DNA of 64,000 nucleotides from Dinochytrium kinnereticum (GCA_027604005.1 JADGJT010000050.1:10675-74674), one strand, 5' to 3'; shown: positions 34,262-45,897, numbered from the stretch's first letter. Translations and numbers: made by a program. Notes: a model not told the origin generated them from the letters alone.

Positions 34262-37200
34262 ATGCTGACAACGGGCCATCTCGGCAATTCGCTTTCCATC
34301 TCAGCTTCTACTCTCTCCCTCCTGGACACAGCCAAGCCCGTTGAGGCTTTTACAAAGAGAAAACAGTCCATCGATGCCGCCGAGAAAAGCAAGACTCCCA
34401 GTGCTCCTGCGAGACATCAGATAACCTCAGGGGAAAAGCTGAGATCAACGGTCACCGCAATTGTTGAATCAAGAGAACGACACGAGCTTCTCATCCATCT
34501 CCGTGCGTTTAAAGAGGCTCAGTCGGATAGGAAGCGGGATGAGATCGCGCGCATTGCCGCTATGGCTGTAAACATGGAGGTAAACGGCGGGTCAGGGAGC
34601 CTTATGGATGAAACGGAACTCCATGCGGATGGGCCCCACATCTCCCTGCAACCTTCTATTAGAATTCACAACAAACCCCACACGTTCATTCCGCATCTTT
34701 CAACGAGAAACCGGATGCTCTCGACGGCTCATGAGGTGTCAGAGTCAAACGCCTCATCTCTTAATGGATCTATTGACGCGTCTTTGTCGAGTTTGGGCCA
34801 TGGACCAAGAATTCGCAACCGCGAGGAGAGATCCTCATCTTTTTCAGTGAGCAGGCCGACACCTCAAACACTAATACATGGCACCTTAAACAATTCTTTA
34901 TCGGTGGTCCAGCAGCAGCAGCAGCAGCAGGCTCACCCGAGGTTCAGGCGAGGTTCAACCACACCGCTGGACCTATCAAGACGATCCAGCACGACTACTA
35001 TCCCTGGCCCACCTGGATTTACCACCGCGCCGACATCCAACAATCCTTCGCGAAGGACTAGTCTGAAGCGTGTAGCAGCCAATACTCAGCCTTCGTCGAC
35101 TGCAAGCGGTTCACTTAATCCATCTCGCAGAGGTAGCCTTTCTGGAACTGGGGCGGTCGGGATGAGCGTTCGGCCAGCTGATAGCATCATGAAACGAAAG
35201 GCTTCCCTTCGTGGCGTTGCTATTGCAGTTAAGATGACTATCTCTGTAGGGGGACAACACCGTCGTCCATTTGACGAAACCTTTTTGACTTCTGTGGATC
35301 TGAAGGAGCCAACAGTTTATGGCGTCTCCTACGCCTTTCACAGATTCCGCCGTATCTGCCGCCTCGTCACAATAGTGATCAACTTTTTTAAGTTTCTCTC
35401 CCGAATCCTTAAGAACCCGATTCAATGGGGATGGGAGCACGACCCGGATGCGAATCTCTTTGCGAGAGATCATGCAAATATGAAAAGGAAGGGGAATGAT
35501 GATTCTTCAAGAGGAATTATTTCGACGGATTTCAGTGTCGGGAAGTTGTTCAATACTCAGAAGGTTTTTAAGGGTTGGCTTCCTGAGCAGATGAGGGCGT
35601 TGTTTAGGAAGCCTCCGAGGATGAGAAGTGAGAATGACATTACAGAGATGCAGGTATGGGCGTCTGGGATGAAGGCGTTTCGGGAATTTCAGCCCGTTGT
35701 CCAGGTATGGCTTCTGCCCTTGCTCGACTTCTGTTGCCTTTTCCCCTTCAAACTCCTAGATGCATTTTTGTAGCTGAGTTTCATGAATATCTCACTTGAA
35801 TTCCCCATATGTTCTTAATATTTGAGACTGGCTAACCAAACTAATTCTCAAATCCCTAACAAAGAAAATGCTCCTAAAAGTAGGCCGCTACGAGCGGTGG
35901 CACGCAAACAGGACCATCGTTAAGGAAGGTCACATCGCCATGAACTACTATATTCTTCTTGATGGCGAGATTGAGGTTTCTCGTATCAACCGTGAGCTTG
36001 TTGATGGCCACATGGCCAAAATAATTGAACAGGAAGAAAAGGCTGAAAAAGAGAGAGCGGAAGATGAGGAGGGTAATGATGATAATGATGAAGATGATGA
36101 AGATGATGATAAGGATGATGGTGGTAGTAGTTATAGAGAACGAGAGTCTGAGAGAGTGAGGAAGAGAATTCAGAGAAAGAGGATCGAGAGGAAGAGGACG
36201 AGAGAAGAGCTTGAAAGGATTTACACGGACCTGTTGGGGACTCAGTCCAGTGGAGGTATGGTTTTGAGTCTCAGTTTCAAAGTTATGATCTTGACTCACA
36301 CCATATTGTTTAAAAACCAAAAAACCAACAAATAACCATTCGGATCACAGAATCATTTGGCGAGCTCGCCTTTATCAACGGCAACATCCGTCTCGCAAGC
36401 ATTACAACGCGTCGAACTACTGAATTCCTCATCATCGAGCGTCATCATTTTGAACGTGTCATGTCCATCTCTCAGGATACTGACATTAGAGAAAAGATGA
36501 TGGCCATGAAAGAAGTTTCAATTTTCAAGACTTTGAGCGTCAATTTGAATAACTTGGCGAGATATGTGGATGTGAGGACTTATCCTCCTAATGGGGTGAT
36601 TGTCTGTGAGGGAGATTTGTGCGAGTATGTCTATTTTGTAAGGTAAGGGGTTCACTTGCGTTCCGGGTTTTTTTATTATTTTTCTCGATTCATGGCCAGG
36701 GATAATAAGTATAATCAGGTCTGGCACTTGCCGCGTCATCAAAGCTATCCCATTCCTTAAGATTCCTATCTCTCGCGACAAGTTCATCTTCCGCCCCGTC
36801 CACCATACCATGAAAGACCATCACACTTCAGGTGGCGCATTTTACAACCCCCAAGCAGCCAACCCAGCCTCATCCACAGTAACAACCTCCTTAAATTCGA
36901 GCACGACCCTCGTCACAAAATTCGTAGTGGTCCAACACCTCCACCCGGGAGATCATTTTTATGATGGAGATTCGTCGAAAACTCCCAGAGAGCTTTACCT
37001 CGCCTCTGGTCTAGGAACCAGCGCCTCCCGAACTTCAGTGGTGGCGAATTTGAAGACGGAAATTCTGAAGATATCTAAACTTGATTTTAACAAGTTTGCG
37101 ACAAAGGCCACATGGAGGGAGTTTGTGGAGATTGCCGAGAATGCTATGCCGCCTATCGAGAGGTTAAGTGAAAGTTATATGGGGAAGAGAGATTGGGAAG

Positions 37201-37283
37201 TTTATAAGAGAAAGATTGTGGAGGATATCGTTAGGAGGTTTAGGAGGGAGAGGAGGGTTTTGGGGGAGATTGGAGGATTCTAA
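34262..37283 (+). CDS. CNBD2: CNBD2-like cyclic-nucleotide-binding-domain protein
   Basis: Four exons: 34262-35704, 35865-36255, 36351-36642, 36719-37283 (2691 nt, 896 residues). The first 360 residues are disordered (Ser/Thr-rich, a Q8 tract at about 218-225, RRGS- and RRTS-type basic phosphosites). A basic, hydrophobic helix pair follows (FHRFRRICRLVTIVINFFKF) as in CNBD2. Two CNB-like folds come next: one from GRYERWHANRTIVKEGHIA to LLDGEIEVSR, continuing after a very acidic insert at GELAFINGNIRLASITTRR; a second from YPPNGVIVCEGDLCEYVYFV to SGTCRVIKAI. The phosphate-binding cassette is recognisable only in the first (GELAFINGN...) and lacks the full R-A-A pattern, so nucleotide binding is doubtful. 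CNBD2 is needed in mouse spermatogenesis. The start is the ATG at 34262, as the preceding in-frame codon is GTG. Confidence 0.72.
34910..34931. repeat. CAG trinucleotide run (polyQ in the CNBD2-like gene)
   Basis: Perfect CAG repeat encoding Gln in VVQQQQQQQAHP within the disordered N-terminal half of the CNBD2-like protein. Confidence 0.8.
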
Positions 37284-37909
37284 GAACACCTTTTCTTTGA
37301 CTGTCATGTTTAAAGTGTGTCTTGAGCTTTATGTATTATGGCCATCGTGTAAATCATAGGACTGATTATTTAGGGTAATAAAATCATATATTTTATATTG
37401 AAGTTTTTCGAGAAACTTCACGTCTTTATTCAGACAACGGAAGTTGAAGGAGATTCTCAAAGCGAAAAGGAGAAATTGGGAAGATGGAGGTGCTAGAGAC
37501 CAGAGGGCCCCTAGGCTATACACTCTTTCCTTCGGCGAGGTTGATTTTCTTGCTCGTGTTTTTTGTTGTTGTTCTCAACGCGTCGACGGTCTTTTCACCG
37601 TTCCTTTTCCGCCGCTGCTTTTTATTTTAGTTGGATACGTTGCTGCATGTTGTTGCTGTTGGCCGCTGAAGAAATCCTCATTGAAAGAGAGATAAAAGTT
37701 CCTGCGGACTTTGGATAGTTTGGACAGACTACCTGGTTGTCTGAATCGAATTCTTTTTTTTTTCACCCCTGCAGGCTCCAGCAATCCCCCTCGCTCCCTG
37801 ACCGACAGGCATTCTGAAGCCAGCACCCCGTCATCCACCACCCGGGTTGGTTGAAGCATAACCACCGCCAGCAAGTGCACTTTCACTTCCCAACGAGATA
37901 CCGTAACCG
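37284..37909. other. Intergenic region before the M16 protease gene
   Basis: About 630 bases. AATAAA at 37377-37382 is the probable polyadenylation signal of the CNBD2-like gene. The remainder, pyrimidine-rich near 37750, is promoter and 5' UTR of the protease gene. No coding support. Confidence 0.45.
37377..37382 (+). terminator. Probable polyadenylation signal of the CNBD2-like gene
   Basis: Canonical AATAAA 94 nt after the stop codon in an A/T-rich flank. Confidence 0.45.
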
Positions 37910-40900
37910 ATGGCTCCAACAACCGCCATGATGGACGTGGACGAGCAACCCGTCCCCCTGCCCGCATCCTTCATCAAGGAATCGTCGCAGGCGTTTCCTC
38001 TTCTTCCTCACCCAACAACACTCACAACCTACAAGCACACTGCCTCGAATCTCCGCGTTCTCTTTGTTCCCATTCAGGGACCGTTGTGCTCATTGAACAT
38101 TCTAGTCCCAACTCAGCCGGTCTCAGATGCTGGGCATCCGCATACCTTGGAGCATTTGGTGTTCTGCGGATCGCGGGGGTATCCTGATAAGGGTTACTTG
38201 GATACTTTGGCGACGAGATGTCTTTCCGGAGGGAGCAATGCTTACACTGCGGAGGATCATACCGCTTATACGATCACGACTGCTGGGGGGAAGGGGATGG
38301 TGGAGGTGCTGCCGGTCTTTTTGGATCATGTTTTGCGGCCTGGGCTGACTAAGGAGCAGTTTGTGACGGGTAAGTGTTGGGTTTTGTGTGTGAAGTGGGG
38401 TTGATGGAGGGAGGTCGTTGTTACCCTTTTGTTCACTCCTCTCCTAGAGGTTTACCACGTCGACGGCAACGGGAAGGAACAGGGTGTGGTGTTTTGTGAG
38501 GTAGGCGACGCTATTATAGTTTACCGCGATTGATAATCTTTGATGCCCCAGATGGCTGGAAGAGAGAATACCGAAGCAGACCTTTTGGACCTCTGCATTC
38601 GTCGTAACCTTTACAAAGGCACCCCTTATGCCCTTGAATGCGGTGGCCTGACCCCTGATATCCGAAACTTGACTAACGAGGCTATCCGGAACTACCACAA
38701 TACCCAATACCATCTTGACAGCATCACCATTGTCCTCTGTGGGGTCTTGGATCCCCATGAGACTCTCCAAAGACTCGCCTCATCAGGGGTGTTGGATCAC
38801 CCGGAATTGGTAGAGAAAAACGAAGCGCCACTGGGGGCTATTGTCGTCCCACCGCTTGAAGCGAGTGTTATTACAGAGAGAATTGAGTTTCCGAGCTCTG
38901 ATGAAAGCGTTGGGTCGATCGCTTACGCTTGGAGAGGCCCCGCCTCTGAGGACTTGGAGGCTGTGCTGGCTTTGGAGGTTGTGCTGAGGTATCTTCAGAA
39001 TAATGCGGCCTCACCTTTGAATCAGGCGTTTGTGGAGAGGCCGGATCCGTGGGCTTCTTCGGTGGATTTTGATGTGAAGTCTTTTGTGAGGACTGGGGTT
39101 GTGCTTTACTTCAGTGGAGTACCTTTTAGGGAAGATGAGGAGGGAGATGAGCAGGTGGACGGGGAAGATCCTGTGAGTGATGATGGAGATGAGGAGTGGG
39201 GGGATGATGAGGATGAAGACAATGAAGAGTACGATGACGATGATGATTATGATGAAGATGAGGATGATGGTCCGGAACAAAGACCCACTGAGGATCTCTT
39301 TGCTCCCGGCGTTTTCCGTGAAAAACTCTTTCATGTCCTTACCAAGGTCCAGAAGACTGGTATTCCTCCCCAAGAGCTTCTTCCCACCATCCGTCGCCTC
39401 CGTCGAAAGATCCTTGAAGCCGGTGAGGAAGATCCTCATGAACTCACCATGGGGTACATCCTCCCTGACATCATTCGCCACCACCTCGCCCCATCTTCTG
39501 GGCTAAATGACGCCAAACACGGTTCCGCCGATGCTGTGCCGAATATCGGGTCCAGGGGGATCGCGATCAAGGTCTTGGAGGATTTGGCGAAGCGACCGGT
39601 GACGTTTTGGGGGGATGTTGTGGGGAGGTGGTTGATTGGGACGGGTGTTGTAGAGATTTTTGCAGTGCCTAGTAGGGTGGTTGCTGGACGGATTGCTGCG
39701 GATGAGGTTGAGAGGTTGAAGGAGAGGAGGGAGAAGGTTGGAGAGGAGGGGTTAAAGAGATTTGGGGAGACGGTGTCTGAGGCGGTGCTAGCCAATCGGG
39801 TGGATCTGCCAAAGAGCATCTTGGAGGGGCTGCCCGCTGTGCCGGATTTGGCGGAGTTGCCAAGGGTGTCAAGGAAAATCACTGGAGGGATGCTTGAGAT
39901 TGAGGCGAAGGGATCTAGGAGACCGTTTGAAAGTTATGTGACTGTTGAGACTGACACTGCGTTTGCGTCTTTGAGGTTAGGGCTTCATGCTGGTGCCGTA
40001 CCCAGTGAGCTGCGACCGTTTTTAGTGATGTTCCAGGAACTTATCTTTGAATCTCCGCTTGCCATTCCGAAGAAGGATGGGTCATCCGTGACTGTTGATT
40101 ATAAGAAGGTTGTGAGGAGTTCGTTTGAGGCGTTTGTGTCGTTCGAGGCGGCGTTTGGGTTTGGGAATGACCTTTGGTCGGCTTCGTGGCTTTCGGAGGT
40201 GTTCATGCTGGGATCTACCGTTGAGCCTGAGACGATGTTTGGTAAGGATGATGATGGGGATGGGGTTGTTGGCGGGGATGAGGATGGCATGGGGGGAACA
40301 GTGCTGCTTCTTGTTCAGGCGTTGCTGTTCACGCAGTTCACAAAAGAGAGGATTCAGGTTGCTATTGGGAAGCTTCTTAGCGATCTTACTGAGACAAAGA
40401 GAGATGGGAGCAGCATGCTTGCCGCGGTGGGGACGCGAATTATGTCGCCTACTTCTTCTTTAAATGGCGGTGAGGTTGGGAATGATGTTGCAATTAGCTT
40501 GTTTCTTCAGGAGGGGTTCCTGCGTGACACGCTAAAATCCCTCAAGGATCCAAAGGCTTTGGGGAAAGTTGTACATGCGCTTGAAGCTGTTAGGGAGGCG
40601 ATTGTATTTGGGGGTCGAGGGCCTGGATTTTTGCAGGTTGCTTTGCCGGCCTCCATGGCGAAGGGGGACGATGGAGCGACTGCAAAGGTTCTGAGAAAGG
40701 TGGTGGGGGTGTGGGATCGTCAGGTTGAGATATTTCAGATGAGGAAGAGTGATCCGAAGAGGAAGAAGGGTAAGAATGTCTTTGGGAAGAAGAATGGGAT
40801 GGCTGCAGCTCGGACGGTTGGGTCGGCGTTTCCGTTCCCGAGAAGGCCGTTTGGGATAGAGATGGTTGATCTGTCGTTCACGAGGTCGCTTATTGTTCCG

Positions 40901-41849
40901 ATATCGGGGATAACTGCCTCATATCTCTCTGTAACGGTGCCTTGTGACGTTTTAAGGTCAAAGGACTATTTCGCGGGTGAGTTCGGCCGCGGGTTTTATT
41001 TTATTTTTTTCTCATTTTTGGGTAAGACTAATGGCTATTTTCTTCTCTCTCTCTCTTTTTTGAAGTCTCTCTCCTGGCCGATCTTCTGTCTAGAATGGAA
41101 GGTCCCCTTTACACATCCATTCGCGGTCGCGGTTTTGCTTATGATGCTACTCTGCACCTTGCGCTTTGGACGGGTCAGCTCTCGTTTGAGGTGCACGAGG
41201 CTTCCGACCCACGGGCGGCGCTTGTGGAGCTGTTTAGGATTCTGCTTGAGCTTGCAGATGATGATGAGGGGTTTGGGAGGTTGGTGACTAAGGAGCATTT
41301 GGAGACTGCGAGGGCTGCGGTTGCGTTTAGGATTGTGGAGGGGCGGAGCTGTGCTAGAGGGGTAGTGGTTTCGGGGCTTAGAAGCTTGCTAAGGGTTTGT
41401 GGTTTATTTATGTTCTTTTCTTGCCTCTAGGAAGGTGATTGACTGATTGCTGTGTTGTTGGTACATGTAATAGGGCTTTGCGTCGCTTGATGAGGAGGAG
41501 GAGATGGACCGTGAGCTCTACGCTGTCACGGCGGAAGATCTCAAGGTGGTGTTCTGGAAGTACTTTTGGCAGTTTTTGGAGCCCGAGCGGTGTGTATTTA
41601 TTCTTCTTACTTCCTTTCTTGTTGTCGTTCTGTTTCCTTCGTCCCAGTCATGGTACTGATCGATGCCTGTTGTGAATCAACAGCCGGGTGGTTGTTGTGG
41701 TGACGCCTGAGGGTGACGGCGTGAGAAGGAGCATTGAGCAGTTTGGGGGGGATGCCGGGCTGACGGTGCCTCGCAGCGCAGCGTCGCGTCCCGCGCTGAA
41801 CGCGTCGGTGCAGCTGCAGCGCGTCAGCTTGAAGCAGCTTGCGGTGTAG
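37910..41849 (+). CDS. M16-family zinc metalloprotease of the YOL098C/C05D11.1 type
   Basis: Six exons: 37910-38369, 38448-38500, 38552-40976, 41066-41394, 41474-41589, 41684-41849 (3549 nt, 1182 residues). The inverted zinc motif HxxEH is at residues 78-82 in GHPHTLEHLVFCGSRGYPDK, followed by YLDTLATRCLSGGSNAYTAE and DHTAYTI. The conserved downstream acidic ligand region appears as KEQGVVFCEMAGRENTEAD. Further along, GPLYTSIRGRGFAYDATLHL matches the C-terminal substrate-holding half of the family. The protein has four-lobed insulysin/PreP-like length and no targeting peptide, so cytosolic action is likely. A block of about 60 residues rich in Asp/Glu (about 385-425) interrupts the N-terminal half, and a GDDDGDGVVGGDEDG-type acidic loop lies near 730. 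Both fall in loops. Confidence 0.9.
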
Positions 41850-42104
41850 CACTCTGTACAGACACGTACCTCTGGTTTAAACCATCGACTATAAGGGGTC
41901 TTCCCATTGGTGCATTGCATTCGCCTTTCGCCTGCTTTTCCCTCCCTGCCTGCCTGCCTGCCTGTGTGGGGCCGTCATCTGTCCGACTCGCCAGCGACCG
42001 CCGCTCACTGCCCTCACCCGTCAGCGCCTGACTGCTGCTGCTGCTGTCCGCATCCCATCCCTCACTGTGTCTGTGTCGGTGGTGCTTAAGAAACATAATA
42101 AACA
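41850..42104. other. Intergenic region with a CTGC microsatellite
   Basis: About 255 bases between two same-strand genes. It contains a tandem tetranucleotide (TGCC, about five copies, near 41945-41965) and a CTG triplet run near 42031-42044. Otherwise 3' UTR and promoter. Confidence 0.45.
41943..41966. repeat. TGCC tetranucleotide microsatellite
   Basis: About five perfect copies of CTGC/TGCC in the intergenic stretch upstream of the PGG-repeat gene. Confidence 0.75.
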
Positions 42105-43633
42105 ATGGTCAGACGCTCGCTCGCTCCGCCTGGGGGAGGCTCATCCTTCTCCTTTGGCTACGATGAACCCGCCTCTCCACCACGGTCACAACAGCCCGCC
42201 TCATCCCCCTCTCAGCAGACGGCGAGCATCCCTTCCTCCGGGGGGAGGCGCAGGGTCAACCAGGACCCCAACAGGAGTCAATGGTCGTTTGGTGGGGAAG
42301 AGGACGAGGAAGTCGGAGCGCTGCCCCTCAGTCATAAGAAAAAGTTTCCGGTGAACTCTGGAGGAGGGAGAGCGTCGATTGATTTGACGGGCGCTGGGGA
42401 GGTGCCGTTGACGCCTAGCAGCAGGAGGGTTTTGCAGCCTGTTGGTGGGGCAAGCTCCATCTCGTTGGTTGGAGAGGGAGAGCCTGCGAAACCTTCCAGT
42501 GAGTTTGCGTGATGGTTCCTGTGCAGTTTTTGGGCCTCTTTTTATGCTATTCTTCCCCTTTTCAAGTTTCTGTGCTCTGTGATGTGGTTGTGAGGCTGAC
42601 GTGGTTGTTTCTTTCTTGTCACAGTCCGACCTCTGCAAAGCGTTGGTGGGAACAGCAGCATCTCCCTCGCTGGAGATGGTAAGGCATTTGATTCTTACTC
42701 AGTGTGAGTTCTCAATCGCAGAGTTTTTTGTCTTTTTTCTTTTGTTGTTTCTCCCTCTCTTTTGCATCCATGTGGTGGAGATGGAAGGTAACTGACATTG
42801 TTCATCAACCAGTCGGCCGTTACAGAGGCCTGGAGGAGAGAGCAGCATTAACTTGACGGGAGAGGGAGCCGCGCCAGCCTTTTTTGAAAGGTTTCTATTT
42901 TGCTCTCTCTTCGTCCTCCCCCTTGATCGAGTTCCACTCTCTAATGTTTCTTCCCTTTTGTCTTTTTTCTTTCCCCCTCACCAGGCGACCGTTAAAGATG
43001 CCAGGTGGCGATTCAACCATATCCCTCTCTGGTGAAGGCGAGCCTGTCGGTTTCAGCCCACGCACAAAAACCCATCCTGTTGGTGGTCCGTCCAACATAT
43101 CTTTCGGCGGTGATATGGCACCCGAAAGTCCGCGCATGTTTAGCGCTCACAGAACTCCTCCCGGTGGACGCTCCTCTATCTCTTTTGGTGGTGGTGACCC
43201 TGCCTCACCTATCCCACCATCTTTCCAAAGTGGCGTGCGACGACTGGCCCAGGATTTTGAACGGTTAGGAGTCACAGAGGAGAATAAGACAGTGGCGGGT
43301 GCGGAGGAGGACGAAGAAGAAGAGATTTTCTCCCAACCTCTTTCTGAGTCGACCATTCCGGATCATGACTACGAGAAACCGCACCCACCCCACCTTACCA
43401 TCCACCTCCCTGTCACCCCACCGGAGAGTGTGCGGTCATCGTCGCCACCGCTTCCTGCTCGTTCTCAAGCTTCTTCTCCATCGTCGTTTAGGAATCATCA
43501 TGCCAGCTCCATTCAGTTCGGCGATGATGGGCCCATGCCTAGGGATTCTGATTTTTCGCCAAAAAAGAAGTTTGGAGGGAGGAGACCTTTGGGACCTCAT
43601 GGGGGAGGGAGCAGTAGCATCACTTTTGGATGA
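42105..43633 (+). CDS. Repeat protein built from PGG-SSISFGGE motifs (Jupiter/SPIRAL1-like)
   Basis: Four exons: 42105-42498, 42625-42703, 42813-42890, 42985-43633 (1200 nt, 399 residues). The chain carries about nine spaced copies of a short motif of the form R-P-x-GG-x-S-S-I-S-L/F-x-G-E-G-E-P: APPGGGSSFSFGYDEP at the N-terminus, QPVGGASSISLVGEGEP, QSVGGNSSISLAGDG, QRPGGESSINLTGEG, KMPGGDSTISLSGEGEP, HPVGGPSNISFGG, TPPGGRSSISFGGGDP and a C-terminal GPHGGGSSSITFG. The motif resembles the PPGGGSS boxes of animal Jupiter (JPT1/2) and plant SPIRAL1 microtubule-binding proteins; that link is inference. Exons 2 and 3 each encode essentially one repeat. No signal peptide or membrane segment; the linkers are Ser/Pro- and Asp/Glu-rich, so it is probably disordered and cytoplasmic. 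Confidence 0.8.
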
Positions 43634-44435
43634 TACTCACACTCACGCTCCGTCTCTCCAACCTTGTTTAGGAATCATCATTTTGAGCCCCGTTCAGTAT
43701 GGATATTCAGATTTTTCACCGAAATAGAAGGTATGGGGCTCATGGAGGGAGGTGCAGTAGTGTCAACTTTTATGATGAGACGGCTTGATGGAAGATACAG
43801 GGTTGTATGGTTCTTTTTTTTATGGCTTTTATTTCCCTTTCTTTTTTCCGTCTAAAGCTAAACTTTCGATGTGAAGCCTCGACTGGGTTTAGCTTTGGAA
43901 GCTTTAGAACTCGATTACGTCCCCTATTTTATATTTCTGGTTTTTGTATTTCAAAGAAGGCCATAACTTTTTTCTGTTTCGAGCTCCAGCTGCCATGTTT
44001 TTTTGCGTTTTTTTATATATATGGCTGATTATGCTTTCATTGCAGACTTCATTTTTGTTGCTTTTTCTGGCTTAATATTTATGAATGAAATTGAATCTCG
44101 TTCACGTCAACTTCTTGAATGAGCTGGATAGTGATGCTTAGAGCAAGCACATTTCTTCTTTTCCGATCTTATATCTGGCCTTTGAACACTTTGATCGGCG
44201 TTTGACGCTCGTTGACCGTCATCGGTTGGCAGGGGACGCGTCTTTTCTTTCTCTTACGCCCGCCTTTTTATCTTTTGGTGAATGCTTTCTTACATGTTGG
44301 ATCAAAAAATACAAATAATATAATATAATACAGATACAGCTGAGGCAATAAAAAGAATCAGAAACAAAGCAAGGGAAAAAGGTAACCACAAAGAAAAACA
44401 AGACCATCCAACGCGTCCACAACGACCATCAACCA
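43634..44435. other. Intergenic region with a decayed duplicate of the preceding exon
   Basis: About 800 bases between convergent genes. Bases about 43668-43790 repeat, with gaps, the end of the PGG-repeat gene (listed separately). The rest is T-rich and unremarkable. Confidence 0.5.
43668..43790 (+). pseudogene. Partial decayed duplication of the 3' end of the PGG-repeat gene
   Basis: The segment starting TTTAGGAATCATCAT near 43669 recurs from 43489 onward in the functional exon. Both continue with a CATTCAG/CGTTCAG-type stretch, GATTTTTC[GA]CC, a GGGAGG[AT]G run, and AGCAGTAGC versus TGCAGTAGT before the final ACTTTTG/AACTTTTA. The downstream copy has an in-frame TAG and a shortened spacer, so it cannot extend the protein. 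It looks like a tandem duplication of about 140 bp that has since decayed. Confidence 0.6.
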
Positions 44436-45230
44436 TCACCCAACAACAGCAACCACCCAACCTAAAGCCCCCGCAACAGCCAACCCACCCCACAACCCCT
44501 CCTTCCCACCCATAACACCCCCACTTGCAATTATATTCCCCTCAATCTTCGACGTAACCCGTCGATCAGTCGTGGCGGGCACAACCACCGCGGCAGCAGT
44601 ACCCACGGCGCTCGCGTGCATCATCTCACTCTTTCGTTTCGGAGCCTTGGCCATGTTCGTGCCGTGGCAGTCGCATGTTGTTTGGGATCGCGTGAGCGTC
44701 AGCGGCGTTGGTGGGGATTTGATCGCTGCCGGCGATGATGCAGCGCCGGTTGTGAGGGCTGCGTTCTGTATTATCGGTGACCTGTCCGGGGATGAGGTGA
44801 CGGCGGGTGGTGGGATCATCACCGCTGAAGCTGTGGGGGGTTTGGCGGGTGGTGGGACGGGCTGTGGCATGACGGGGGCTTTGGCGGGAGGAGGCGATAC
44901 AGGGGGTTTGGCGGGAGGCGATGCTGGGGGTTTGTTCATGACCACTGGAGGAGATGCAGGATTGTACATCTCGTCCAGTGGTGATTTTGCGCCGGGAGGG
45001 GATGGGTTTTTTGTTGGCGGCTGAAGTGAGGAGTGGGCCGCTGGAGGTGGTGGTTTGTGGACGATGACGGCGAGTGGTTTGGCTGGAGGTGCTGCTGGAG
45101 GTAGGGCACGGTGAATTCGTGGTGCGGGAGGTGGTGGTGGAGAACCGATGGCGAGATGGTTATTGTTGGACCCGGAAGTTCGGGTGAAAAGCTGGAAGGC
45201 GAGTATGAGAAGGAAGGCTGCGAGTTTCAT
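44436..45230 (-). CDS. Secreted proline-rich cell-wall-type protein, possibly GPI-anchored
   Basis: Single uninterrupted minus-strand exon, 264 residues, with a clean ATG at 45230. A signal peptide opens it (MKLAAFLLILAFQLFTRTSG, cleavage near 20). Residues about 30-165 are extensin- or arabinogalactan-like, rich in Pro/Ala/Lys with recurring PPAKPP and SPPP blocks. A short Cys pair (CDCHG) and a basic patch (KAPKRKSEMM) follow. The last 25 residues are Gly-rich and then hydrophobic (LWGGLAVAGALGWVVAVVG), ending at the stop without charged residues, as in a GPI-anchor signal. No enzymatic domain. The likely role is structural at the cell surface, inferred from composition only. Intronless in an intron-rich neighbourhood. 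Confidence 0.7.
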   Translation of the reverse strand: MKLAAFLLILAFQLFTRTSGSNNNHLAIGSPPPPPAPRIHRALPPAAPPAKPLAVIVHKPPPPAAHSSLQPPTKNPSPPGAKSPLDEMYNPASPPVVMNKPPASPPAKPPVSPPPAKAPVMPQPVPPPAKPPTASAVMIPPPAVTSSPDRSPIIQNAALTTGAASSPAAIKSPPTPLTLTRSQTTCDCHGTNMAKAPKRKSEMMHASAVGTAAAVVVPATTDRRVTSKIEGNIIASGGVMGGKEGLWGGLAVAGALGWVVAVVG

Positions 45231-45897
45231 GGTTGCAAGATTCAGGAGGACACTTGGAGGAGGTTGCGAATGTTTGGTTCGTTTGTTGTTGGACGTGCTG
45301 CGGCTGGTTAGGGTGAGCGGGAAGCTGTGGCGGCGTTCATAGGGTCATTTTATATGCCCTCGCCTTGTTGCGGCTGCCATAAAATGGTTAAGGGAAATCT
45401 CTGGGCAGCGACTGCTACAACCCACCTCCCCCTCATCCAAATTATCAATTTGACGCGTCAATGCATCCATTTGACGATGTCATGTAACGCGTTTGTTATC
45501 GAGATTGTTTGCGGGAAACTTGAAACGCGTCCTCTAATGGTGGTTCAGTTTCTGGCGGTTTAAGACGGTTTCAGAAACTTGTTTGTTGCTGTTCATTATT
45601 ATAGCACATTTCTAGGTGTGATTGGAAGTTGTTTTGGTTACGTGAAACGGCCTCTTAGCTCTTAGGTTATGAATTAACTGGATGAACTTGTTGACTCCCA
45701 TCGAAACTCGGTAGAAAATAGTTTATACTGGACTGCGGGATCCAAATTCTGGCGAGATGTGATGATGTTAAACAGCTATGTCAATCGCCTGGTATTAAAA
45801 GCTCAAATACAAAAACACTACACAATAACAAAGCACTGCATTAAACCCCGAAACCACCACAAAAGACCATCAAGCTTCATGTATACAAGCAATCAGT
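45231..45897. other. Intergenic region
   Basis: About 670 bases between the start of the proline-rich gene and the stop of the rhomboid-like gene, both on the minus strand. No coding support; it should hold the promoter of the former and the 3' UTR of the latter. Confidence 0.4.

Noticed and set aside
39011..39882. Long minus-strand open frames inside the M16 protease gene
   Set aside because: They are antisense shadows of a plus-strand exon with a strong family match; their composition (Ile- or Pro-rich) mirrors the acidic and Gly-rich codons of the sense strand.
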